Under the pieces are notes generated by a model, which ran no database searches, was not told the origin of the DNA, and was given only the letters and a program-made list of their open reading frames with translations. A DNA stretch of 64,000 nucleotides from Spizellomyces punctatus DAOM BR117. Its lineage: Eukaryota; Chytridiomycota; Chytridiomycetes; Spizellomycetales; Spizellomycetaceae. Position numbers and translations under genes: made by a program. Numbering within the stretch: the first letter of the stretch is position 1; each line of letters begins with the position of its first letter. This document shows positions 54,906 through 64,000 of this stretch, one piece after another. Location of the stretch: contig NW_015971559.1 in NCBI RefSeq assembly GCF_000182565.1, positions 1 through 64,000 of the forward strand, given 5' to 3'.

Positions 54906-57603
54906 CTATCTGGTTTCAATCTCGGCTAAAGTGCGTTGAAATAAAGCCCATTCATCGCTCCGGGGTTGGGACATCTGGTGAAGAAAATGGTCAATCATAT
55001 GTATACTAGATGCCCATGACATTGATTGCGTTGGCCATCTGAAAAGGGAACACACCTCTCCAATATCGTACACAAAAACTTGGCCATCCGACGATCCAAT
55101 GGCAGTTCGCCGTCCCTCCTTGTCCCAAGCAAGCTTGTTGAGAGCATGTCCTTGTCCTACGCGCATACTGACGATGGGTACCTGTAGGAAAATGAATTCA
55201 GCTTGTTGAAAGTTTGGATATGTGCAAATGCTCCCACCTCCATCTCTTGGTTGAGATCATACAGATCGAAGCGTCCACTTCCATCTACCGACCCGAAAAC
55301 TGACGGGTGTACAGGGGACCACCGTACATCATATACGTAGTCGTCGGCCTCTTCAAAAGAATATAAAGGGGTTATAGTTTGTGTAGATGTTGGTGCCTTT
55401 TGAATTGACTTCACATCTGTTTAGTGCACTTGATGAGACTGCTGAATTGGCACAGCTACCACCTTGGCTCTCCACAGCTTGATAGTCCAATCGACGGACG
55501 AAGTCAAGAATAGATCTGAGAAATCCGCAGAGCCGCTCGGTGGATGAAAATTTAATCCGGTAACCATGCTGTAGTGTCCTTTGTATATATCCTGAGCATT
55601 GACCCCTGCTTTACTGCTCACCAATTTTGCTTTAGTGCGTAATCCGTGCGCAGATCTTCACATCATTTCCTCACAAACCTTCCAGCTCGGTCATATCTAT
55701 TAACTTGATGAATGCTACCTTCTTCTGTTCCTATCCAAAAGGTCGCCGTTTCGTTATGTGGGAAGGCCATTGTTGTCACAGATACACCGTCGGTTTTGGC
55801 GTGCGTTGGATGAACGAGGTCCAATATCTCCTGCATATCACTAGGCGTCAGCTACATTAGAACTGCGGGTTGAACAGCACTCCGCGTACCGTCGGTTGAG
55901 CTAACATATCCAATTGCCACGAGCAGACAAGTCCATCTGTTGATGCAGATACTAGATTGTGTGCGTTTTGTGTGCCCACAATCGTCATTGAATATACGGG
56001 ATGGGTATGACCCGCAGCGGAGAGGGGCGTCTTGAGCACCGGTAAATTCTTGGCACGCGTATCCCAGATGACAATTTGTCCGGAGTATGTCCCTCCTATA
56101 ATATAATTTGGATGGAAGTCCGCAAACCGTGCTACAGTCAGATCCGACTGTTTATCAAATCGCAACAGAGTAAATGAGGTCATCAACGGGATAGGCGAAA
56201 TCACGCTCGCACGAACCTGAGATTGGAATACGAACTCGGGTCGGTCCCGTAAATGCAGGTTCCAGATGAGTACGACCCCGTCTGGCTCGCTAATCGCGGC
56301 GTGGTTTTTTCCGCAGGAAGCTAACACTAACTCTGGGTGCTGGAGAGAGGAACTAGCTCAGTAGAGGCGGATATGCGCAAACGAAAAAAAGTAGTTGCCT
56401 CACCTTTTGTGACCAGCTGACATCAGTTACTGAGCGATTTCTTGTCCATCGTTCATCAGAGAATGAGCAGAACAGTTTCACAGTCTTCCCTTCAGCGCGA
56501 TCTCTGCCGATTACTCATTAGAACTGGCAGACACCTTACCAGTCTCTACGCAACGACTTTCTCACATGACACCCGAATCTCCTGTGGTGTAGTCTGTCAT
56601 AAAGTCATATGCTGTGTCACTCAACGCCCGCTCAACCAGTTTAGTGGTGTATTCAAAGAAATCAAGGAAGGTCTCCGATGCTACGATCGCCTTGCGCTCA
56701 TCCTCTGACAGCTCTAGAGTCGACGCGTTAGAGCGGGATTCGCTGATCGTGAGAGATGGAGTAATATACCTCGTGGTTGCGGCGTTACAACAGTCGACAT
56801 GTTCTCGGAGGCCGGGATAGGTTGGACGAGCACATCAACGGATTCTGGCGTATTGGCAGATTTTTGAGATTTTTCGACATCACTAGTACCAGCCTCCTCC
56901 ACATAAAGAGTCTCAGTTTGAATCTCTTTGGTGTACATTACTTTTTCCTATCAAAACGGAAATGAGAGTCAATATCGAACGCTCAAGGGCTGCCGGACCA
57001 TACTTTTGGCGCAACATCTAGAAAAATGAATTCAGCGGAAGCTAATGTTGGCTGGGGTCTGAGTACGCCGTTAATGATAAGGTTAGAATATAGGTAATAT
57101 GAAAAAACTTCGCGCAAAGGAAGCCTACTTCTCCTGAGCGGAAGCAATAGCATCCGGTTGCGGTTCTGCGTCTTGTCGCAAGCTTCTTGTCTCCCTTTCA
57201 TCATGCTTTCGTGGCTCAGTGAATGAGAGAGATGGTGAGGAGGATCGTAATTCATCGGTACTGGAAGCCCTTGAGCTCGGTCTGTCTCCGACTAGCGACG
57301 CAACGAGGTCGTCGATGTCTTTCCTGTCCCTTGTCGGCTTCCCTGGGTTTCAGAGCGCGTGTGAACACTTTCCAGCCCATGTTCTCAAGTGCTGTTACCG
57401 TTCCCGAGACTATACCTACAGAGTCCCTCTTCTGTGCATCCAGGAGGGCAACTTTCCTTTCCTCTTTCGCACGTCGCAACTCGGCGATCCGCGCTCGTTT
57501 CTTCTCCAGTTCTGGAAGGAATATCATATCAGCTTTGTGCAAGGCAACCATGAGATAGTCTTGCCAGTTATATACCCTCTTTTCGTCTATCCACTGGCAG
57601 CAT
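54906..57603 (-). CDS. Cytoplasmic dynein intermediate chain (WD repeat)
   Basis: Scaffold subunit of the dynein motor that binds dynactin and light chains. Minus strand; exon 1 is 57,576-57,603 (MLPVDRRKE), joined by a 64-bp intron (57,512-57,575) to [20 protein letters not shown], the classical N-terminal charged helix. Then [63 protein letters not shown], and the WD40 domain: [128 protein letters not shown]. It ends with [16 protein letters not shown]. Several short introns. It starts 136 bp from the divergent AAA+ gene. Confidence 0.9.
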
Positions 57604-57739
57604 TTTCAATCGCTTGAAGCCCAGCCCTCGCGATCTGATACCAGGCGAGCTTGCAGTGGTCGCCAGTCGGTTTGAACCGGATCGTAAGTTGTGGTCCAGT
57701 GAGGTAACAAACAACACGATACGCAAGTCGCTGTTTGCT
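57604..57739. promoter_or_regulatory. Shared divergent promoter
   Basis: 136 bp separate the start codons of the dynein intermediate chain (-) and the MoxR-like gene (+). Any promoter elements must be shared or overlap the transcripts. No TATA box stands out. Confidence 0.5.
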
Positions 57740-59485
57740 ATGGCGGCTTCGCCAGCACGTCTCTTTCTCCAGCAAAAGCTCGATACGATACGACCTACCC
57801 TAGTGTCGCCAGCTAATCATGCAGGAGTTCGTCCTTCATCGTCGGGAACGTCCACCCCTAGGTCACAGAATAGGCCACCACAGAACCCCCTGCAGGCTAC
57901 CGAAGAGCTTCTCATCTCTTTATTCATAGCCCTAACTGCCGGACAGCGGGCTATGTTGGTATCCACTAAACAAGAGTTCGTGCGCGACTTACGGAAAGCT
58001 TTGGATCAGGTGTGCAAGTGATGTTGTTTGACGACTGAAACAATCTGTTCATCTTTCCGCGTTCACAGTTGTTTGCGTTTGTCTTCAATTTTACAGTTAC
58101 ACATGTCCAAATAGAGAGAACCACCACGCATTCCGACTTCCTGTCAGCTCTTTTCTACCGGCGGGTTGCCGATGGCACCGCGGGGGCGGGTAGTGATACA
58201 TCAGTTTCCAATACGTCGCGGCGCAGAGGCCCTGCACAGTTGTCCAGAGCAGAGTCCGAGGAGGACAAGGATTTCTTGGTAGGCATTGACGCACAGATCG
58301 GAGATAATCGCTCAGCTTCTTTATACTCTCTTGTGTTTAAACCATGGTTCATTTTCCAGAAATCCTCCAGATCCAGCACTCACGCTCGGCAGACCTCAAT
58401 GAAATCCGACTCGGCATCTGAACTTGAATCCCCTGCCTATTCTTTGTTTGCACCGTCATACAGAAGCCAGAGAATGCACAGTCATAGCCGAAATGCAGCA
58501 ACCGCCGGTTCCCGTCCCTTGCTCTACCCGTTTTCAGCAGCTGGAGGCGAGACGCATTTGGGGTCTAACACTTCATTGGTGACAACTAAACAATTACCGA
58601 ATATCGTGTTAGTGGATGGACTCCATCTTGCGAGCGGTGCAGTGCACGGTGCTCTACTAGAGGTACCATCCTCCTTCGCCAGTCACATTAGGTCTTGCTG
58701 ACACTTGGTTCCACCTACGTCCATAGGTTCTTGAGAGGGGACAGGTTACCGATAAATTCACCGTGTTTCCTTGTCCGGTACCCTTCCTTGTTGTGGGCTT
58801 GATATGTCCTTCTTCCCGCAAGCAAACAATACCACCGCAATTGGTAATATCCTACTTCCAGCACAGGCACTCAGTATCTACGTTCTTATAAGATCAGTCT
58901 TCCAATCACAGTTGGACAAGTTTTTTCTTTGTCATACGCTGAATTCTCATATATGTCGCTGCATCATTCCATATCCCCTACGGTCGCCCTTAGTGAAAAT
59001 GGAGGTAATGCCATCGGTCTGCAAATAGTAGCCTTCAACTTCAGTCCACTGATGGTTTTACTTGAAGGACTTAGAACAATTGACATTGGAGGCGTCTCGC
59101 ATATATATGCACGCGGAAGTCTCTTACTACCTGCGTGATTTACTGACAGGCTTGCGGAATCACCAATTGGTGAGCACAGGTGTATCTGCCAAAGGTGGTA
59201 TCGATCTTGCACACGCTGCCCGGTGAGTTACATTTTAAATATCATTGTGTAAGGACTGTCCAGTCTTAAGGTACGCCATGCTGCAGAACTTTAGCGGTGC
59301 TCTCCGGGCATCTGATCGTAAGCCCGGATCATGTAACTCTGATGGCTGACAAAGTCATTGCCCACCGATTATTGCTTGCGCATCAGTCACCATATGTAAC
59401 GCCTGAGATCCGGCTACGATTAAAAGGGCTAAGTGGTGTCGACGTTGTCGGGAAGGTTATCAATAGCATGACAATTCCAATGTAA
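57740..59485 (+). CDS. MoxR/Mg-chelatase-like AAA+ protein without a P-loop
   Basis: Start at ATG 57,740 (MAASPARLFLQQKLD). Exons read: LLISLFIALTAGQRAMLVST, where MoxR/ChlI proteins have the Walker A loop, but no GxxGxGK[ST] is present; a long low-complexity serine-rich insert (SRAESEEDKDF, HSHSRNAATAG); NIVLVDGLHLASGAVHGALL with LERGQVT, which aligns with the MoxR Walker B region (LDE then A..Q.ALLE..EE.QVT) but with DG for DE; PFLVVGLICPSS at the sensor 1 position; LDKFFL; and a C-terminal lid (YYLRDLLTGLRNH, GGIDLAHAARTLAVLSG, VSPDHVTLMADKVIAHRL). About four introns. Probably an ATP-independent member. Function unknown. Confidence 0.6.
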
Positions 59486-59679
59486 ACCTATCAGGATAAC
59501 ACTCCACACTGGCTTGCATCTGTCGTTACACCTTGTATGCTTTCTGTAACCTGTGTATATCTGATGGATCGATCTTGTTGTCGTCAGCGCATGCCTTCAA
59601 CCAATCCAAAATGTCTCTCAGTGCTAAGTGCAAACCATTTGCGTTGTATTAGTAGACGTCACTGTGAGCGTTTGAGCAA

Positions 59680-61562
59680 TCACCGACCTTGTTTGTCAGC
59701 CTTCGATAAAAACATTGCATTCATGTCGAAACGTGGCAGTAGGGCTAAGTGCTTAAGGGTGTCTAATGCCTCGTTCGCCTTATTGTCTCTACCGAAACAA
59801 ATACCATAAGTCGCAATAGGGCTTCACTGGACTCGTCAGATACTCACTTTTTGTAATGATCACGCAGGACGAAGATAATCTTGGATATGTAACTGCTCTC
59901 TAGCGAATTTTTGAAAATTCTTTGGTAGCTCTTGGGATCGATTATCTAGAGCTTGATGGTAAGAATTTGAAAGACATCATCCTGCACGAATAGGCTATAC
60001 CTTGAGGTAACCATATATCGCGGCACTATCGCCCTTCAGGCTTTTCCAATCACGCTCAAACTCATACATACTCTTAGGAGCAGCTGATGCGCTGACGGAG
60101 GGGAGTACTACTGGCTTTGAAATGTCTGCAGCAGCATTTCGAACCAGCTGCGATTTTTGAATTTGCGCAGGGGGTGGTGAAAGTGAGTTGACGGGAACCT
60201 TCACATCCCGCTTTGAAACCTCCTGAGCCGCAATCGGCATTGTGGTGCCATTGCCCTGGAGGCTTGTGATTTGATGTGCCTTGAGAGATCTGTTGATACC
60301 AACTGCTTCCTCACCAACTTCTTCGATTGCTAAACGCCTTCGTACTGGTCTTGTAGGATTCTTTCTGTCATTTTTCGTTGCCTGCAATACACGCCATGAG
60401 CAGGTCAGCATGGCAAAAGAAACTAAGAAATGTGAAGTGCACTCACCTTTTCCTTTATACTAGTAAGAACATCGCTCAGGTCTGCTTTAATCGACTTGTT
60501 GGTTGGTTCGAGCACGACTGCGGCCTCCAAGTCTAGTTTGACAAACACTCAGTACTACTGCTTGCAGTTTTGTATTAACAATTCTGGGCAAGGCCACCTT
60601 GTCGTGCTTCTTCGGCCTTCCCAAGTTTCGCCCGCGCAATTCCTCGTCGCCACAATGCCTTGACGTTCTTTGGGTCCATTTCAATTCCCTGAGTACAATC
60701 GGCCTCAGCCTCTGCGAATCTTATCAACAAATGAGCTTCTCGGTTCATAATATTAATCTTCCAAGCATAATTTTGAAGCGCACCTATCCAGTTTCAGATA
60801 TGCCAGTGCTCGATTAACGGGAAGCACCGCGCTCGTAGGATCGAGCTGCATGCTCTTGCTATAACACAAAATAGCGCGCTTGTAGTCCCCCTTCTTAAAC
60901 CATGCGTTGCCCTTCCCCTGACCTGTTAGACAGTGCGGTTCCGCTAATCCTTGGAAGTGCCTAGATTACCTTCTCCTTTTCCAGAATTGCCCGCTCTCCA
61001 AAGTCCTTCTGATCAGCAGATACTTTGGCAGACTTGGAACTACATAATTCTGGGCGCTGTGCATCGACGGCATCTAGCGCCTTATCCTTTTCCAAAGGAG
61101 ACTTAGTATCCAGCACTCAACAGCTTTTAGCAGACCTTCCGCCCTACCGCGTCCCAAGCCTTATAGTCCTGCGACTTTATCCTATCCTCTCCTAGAACTG
61201 TTCTTGTGTCCGAGCTTGCTCTTACCATTCCCGCCCCCTGATGTTCAAGTGTTATCGTTGTCTCAGGGATGATCCTCGCATTCTGATTTCGGATCGGTGG
61301 AATGAACTAGAATCTTGAGGTTATAGGAAGCCCCTATACTATTGTGGAGCATAGGTCACTTACGTTATTGCCTGTAGTTTCCTTGTTGACGGCCCGGTCC
61401 TTTCGTTTTATGTCGCTTTCCCATGACTCCAAGTCTTTTAGATAGGCCTGATACCAGAGATCTGCAATTGTTACATATTGAAGGTACGTATGGAATCAAG
61501 GGCCATTCAATGACCTTCAGCTCCTCCGCATTTTGTCGTATTTGAAAAGCGGTTTTTGACAT
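59680..61562 (-). CDS. RPAP3-like TPR protein (R2TP cochaperone component)
   Basis: Start MSKTAFQIRQNAEELK, then after an intron WYQAYLKDLESWESDIKRKD, the typical RPAP3 N-terminal block. TPR units follow: NAWFKKGDYKRAILCYSKSM with LDPTSAVLPVNRALAYLKL, and GIEMDPKNVKALWRRGIARA with KLGKAEEA and LEAAVVLEPTN. A disordered linker (LAIEEVGEEAVGINRSLK) leads to the C-terminal domain, MYEFERDWKSLKGDSAAIYG, then IDPKSYQRIFKNSLESSYIS and LALLPRFDMNAMFLSKAD, matching the RPAP3 C-terminal (RUVBL-binding) domain. In other eukaryotes it bridges Hsp90 and RUVBL1/2 in RNA polymerase and PIKK assembly. Numerous introns; stop at 59,680-59,682. The exon joins between 60,900 and 61,360 are not fully resolved. 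Confidence 0.78.
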
Positions 61563-61672
61563 ATTCGCAGTTAGGAAGTTAAAAAGGACGAAGTTGAAGC
61601 TGCCCTCGAATATGCAGAAAGGTCGCGCGTTGAGACGACGACCGCGTCGTGCGCATCAACCAATTACGACAA
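61563..61672. promoter_or_regulatory. Short divergent promoter
   Basis: 110 bp between the RPAP3-like start (-) and a small plus-strand ORF; GC-rich (repeated GACGACGACCGCGTCG). No specific site recognised. Confidence 0.4.
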
Positions 61673-61861
61673 ATGGCTGCCCTCTTTTCTGCAGGCGTCT
61701 TAGGAACACTGATGCTAAGTAGCTTGCATAGCCACCTTAAGCAAGGAAGCCCGCTACCGGATACACCCGGCTATCGCAAAGGCAAGCGACGGAAGGCCGC
61801 GAGTGATGGTACGTTGCGACGATCACAAGGTTTGCATGCCAGGTTGCGAGGATACTCATAG
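61673..61861 (+). CDS. Small hypothetical protein, 62 aa, N-terminal hydrophobic segment
   Basis: ATG at 61,673. Residues 1-20 (MAALFSAGVLGTLMLSSLHS) form a hydrophobic segment like a signal anchor, followed by a basic, proline-containing tail (GYRKGKRRKAAS). No family recognised. The 3' part may be intronic (a GTACGT donor follows DG). It could be a small mitochondrial or ER membrane protein, or a 5' exon of the downstream gene. Confidence 0.4.
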   Translation: MAALFSAGVLGTLMLSSLHSHLKQGSPLPDTPGYRKGKRRKAASDGTLRRSQGLHARLRGYS

Positions 61862-61934
61862 GGTTCTATGTGATAGTTATCAGTTTGAAGGCTCTGGAAG
61901 GTATGGTGCTCATAGTTGAACCGCTGACGGCATT

Positions 61935-64000
61935 CGACCATTCATAAACTGCTTGAAGAGGTCTTCCGCTCCAGTGACCCGCAATTGCAAGAAAGGTAAT
62001 GCAATAACACCGACCTCTCCTTTCAGACACTTTTAGACAATATTTCTTAATGATGTTCATGATTTTAGTGCCTTACAAATTCTTTTGGATAGAGCAATGA
62101 CAGGTGGGCTCCGAGGTGAATTCAATAATATCTTTGGTATTGACATCGTGACTCTTGAAAGAGCAATCCCTATCCTATATCATTAAATGTTGCAAGAACA
62201 GTAAAATTCCTGTTACGCAGCGAAGGGCTGTTGCTGTGATTCAGCAATTAACAAAGCAAGGTTTGTGTTCGGACCCGTAGGACTGAGTGCATAGGAGCTG
62301 ACTTCTGATGCATGCCCTGTAGAGCAAAATCGGTTAGCCGGAAGGAGGGGCATTTCTTTGTTTATATCAATAATGCGTAGTCTAACAATGACATCCAATT
62401 AGCGTAATACTTGTACGTCGAGGAATTCTGAAGATTTTCTGCCACATACTTCTACAGCCTGCGGACGAGACGACTTATCGCTATTGCATCATATCGATGT
62501 TTCGCTTGGTGCAGAATAAAGGTCGGTTGTCTTCAGCCATTAAAATAGATTATATGTTGGTAAAATTTTCGATAGACCAGCGAAAGGTGCAGATTGTACG
62601 TTACGGGATTCTAGGGCCGCTGAAGAAGTTTCTCTCTATATCATCCACTCATAGTAATGATTTGATGTACTGGAGTCTTTTGCTCACGCACCAGCTCTCC
62701 CTTATTGGTGAGTGCGCTTTTGGGGCCTGTTACCCATCTTTCTGTGAGCCCAGAGACGCTGACGATAAACATTGATAGATGAGCTACAAAGCGAGCTAAT
62801 TGGAACCGGATTTTTATACATACTTGCCTATATGATACGTCTGACATTTGGCAACGCAAGCATGCAAAGGCTATGTCTTCACTCTCTTGTCCGGCTCCTA
62901 TCTAAAATGGAGAACACAGGTTCGCTGTAGCGTGACGCTTATACTGATTGGGAGAACTGACCCAAATGTTGCAGAGGTTGTCAAACAAGTAAGCGACAGA
63001 CATACGAATTTGTTTATTGAGGTGTATCTTAATTGGAGCCATCGAAGCTCCAGTCGCTTTTGCAAGTCAACATTGTGCCCCTGTTGGTGACCTGTTTACG
63101 GAACGGTTCGGATGTCGACTACCGATGTTTGTGTGTTCCATATATTCTCAATGCTGACCATTTCATATTCTAGAGGATGTCGAGCTTGCGTCATGGGCGG
63201 TCTTCCTAATACACGAATTTGTCACAAAAGGTGCGGCCATACAGAATTCACGAATATATGAGATATTGAATTACTCTTGGGATGACAGATGTTGCAAAAG
63301 AAAATTTTCAATCCATGAAAGGACTGCTCCCTGCACTTGCTGCACTACTTAACAGCGAAGAAGCTTGTGTCCCTCGTCTGGTTCTCAGGTCATTGAAGTA
63401 TTTGGGAATGAGAAATGGTTCGTGTGGAAAAGACGCGTTAGCTGCAATCTGGTGTCTTCTGAGAACCTTCATTCCAGATCAATATCAAATAGAAATGATC
63501 CGCGCTGGAGTCGTCTCGAAGATCGTGCCATGTTTAATAGGCGGAGAGCACTCCGATCCGGACTCTCCCCTTTGGGCCTTGGTAAAATATCGCCTAGGGT
63601 CCTTTCACGGAAGCCAGTTAGACTTACGTACTGCAACTTGTACACTCAGGCCCTATTGCACGACCTTTTGGCGCACGGTACGTATTTTTGCTTGTGATTG
63701 ATGATTTTCGGAACAGAATCTCGCTGACGGTTATTGGCGTTCAGCTGAAGCACATGCTCAATTTTTGGAAGCTAAAGGATTAGATACATTGATACGCATA
63801 AGCTACGATACAACTGTTCATCTATCGCTGTAAGTAACCTCATACGGGTGGATTGGTAGGCGGTAATCATAATCTAAACCCAAGTGAAGATATATAGCCG
63901 ACATCATTGTGTATCTAGCATCTTCATTGCAAAATCGTGATATGCTAGAGAATTCGGAGGTTTTGGATGCTGTCCTTCACTTCTGCAAATCTGACGAGGC
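61935..64000 (+). CDS. Armadillo-type helical repeat protein, incomplete at the window edge
   Basis: Readable exons: HKLLEEVFRSSDPQLQE, SALQILLDRAMTGGLRGEFN, QRRAVAVIQQLTKQ, VRYGILGPLKKFLSI, YWSLLLTHQLSLIDELQSEL, FLYILAYMIRLTFGNASMQ, NPNAEVVKQ-like segments, ELASWAVFLIHEFV, DVAKENFQSMKGLLPALAAL, VPRLVLRSLKYLGM, IRAGVVSKIVPCLIGG. The repeated LxxL...hhhLL pattern with W-x-hhhhHE/Q-h motifs is that of an ARM-repeat solenoid, and reminds me of ARMC8/Gid5 (Vid28) of the GID ubiquitin ligase, but that is a guess. Introns are short. The start is unresolved (a stop lies shortly upstream of HKLLEE) and the 3' end is beyond the window. Confidence 0.5.

Noticed and set aside
57219-57617. 132-codon plus-strand ORF
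   Set aside because: Antisense to the N-terminal exons of the dynein intermediate chain, which match the family closely.
59537-59809. 90-codon plus-strand ORF
   Set aside because: Antisense to the C-terminal exon of the RPAP3-like gene (LALLPRFDMNAMFLSKAD).

Overview
This is a stretch of a filamentous fungal nuclear genome, most likely a basidiomycete (Agaricomycetes). The evidence is many short GT-AG introns (about 50-75 bp) in compact host genes, a host gene set of fungal type (Chl1-like helicase, cytoplasmic dynein intermediate chain, RPAP3-like TPR protein), and Ty1/copia and Ty3/gypsy chromovirus families with CpG-targeted transition decay. I cannot name the species.

Region 1 (1-18,368) is a copia cluster built as a large imperfect inverted repeat around a 1.4 kb gypsy pol fragment (7,042-8,437). 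Left arm, minus strand: a Merlin/ISXO2-like transposase tail (42-239), copia remnant A, shared LTR L1, intact copia B with a 1,334-codon gag-pol, LTR L2. Right arm, plus strand: LTR L3, half-copy C, a complete but frameshifted copia D inserted into it (L4, internal, stub of L5), fragment E' (the rest of the split copy), LTR L6, remnant E. Diagnostic variants pair L2 with L3, L1 with L6, B with C+E', and A with E, so the arms are mirror duplicates that diverged after duplication. The elements use a PBS complementary to the anticodon stem-loop of initiator tRNA-Met.

Region 2 (18,369-38,373) is nested gypsy DNA, all coding on the minus strand: G1 (18,369-25,015), a structurally complete and almost CpG-free chromovirus whose gag is broken by a 38-bp tandem duplication and whose pol has one stop; G2 (25,016-30,623), the 5' half of a CpG-decayed element; an unassigned spacer and an inverted LTR; G3 (about 32,200-37,914), an old decayed chromovirus; and the 5' end of another copia-type element, X.

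Region 3 (38,374-47,264) is G4, a complete 8.9 kb chromovirus with 600-bp LTRs and a 4-bp target duplication, inserted in the LTR of X. Its last ORF continues about 390 codons past the chromodomain into an unrecognised module. All 16 differences between its two LTRs are CpG/TpG/CpA changes.

Region 4 (47,265-48,950) holds the rest of the X LTR, a possible tRNA-derived SINE and a Tc1/mariner transposase relic.

Region 5 (48,952-64,000) is gene-rich euchromatin: CHL1-type Fe-S DNA helicase (+), a putative amidoligase (+), cytoplasmic dynein intermediate chain (-), a MoxR/Mg-chelatase-like AAA+ protein that seems to have lost its P-loop (+), an RPAP3-like protein (-), a small hypothetical ORF (+), and an armadillo-type repeat protein running off the end (+). 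Two gene pairs are divergent with short shared promoters (57,604-57,739 and 61,563-61,672). The window therefore crosses a sharp boundary between a transposon nest and a gene block.
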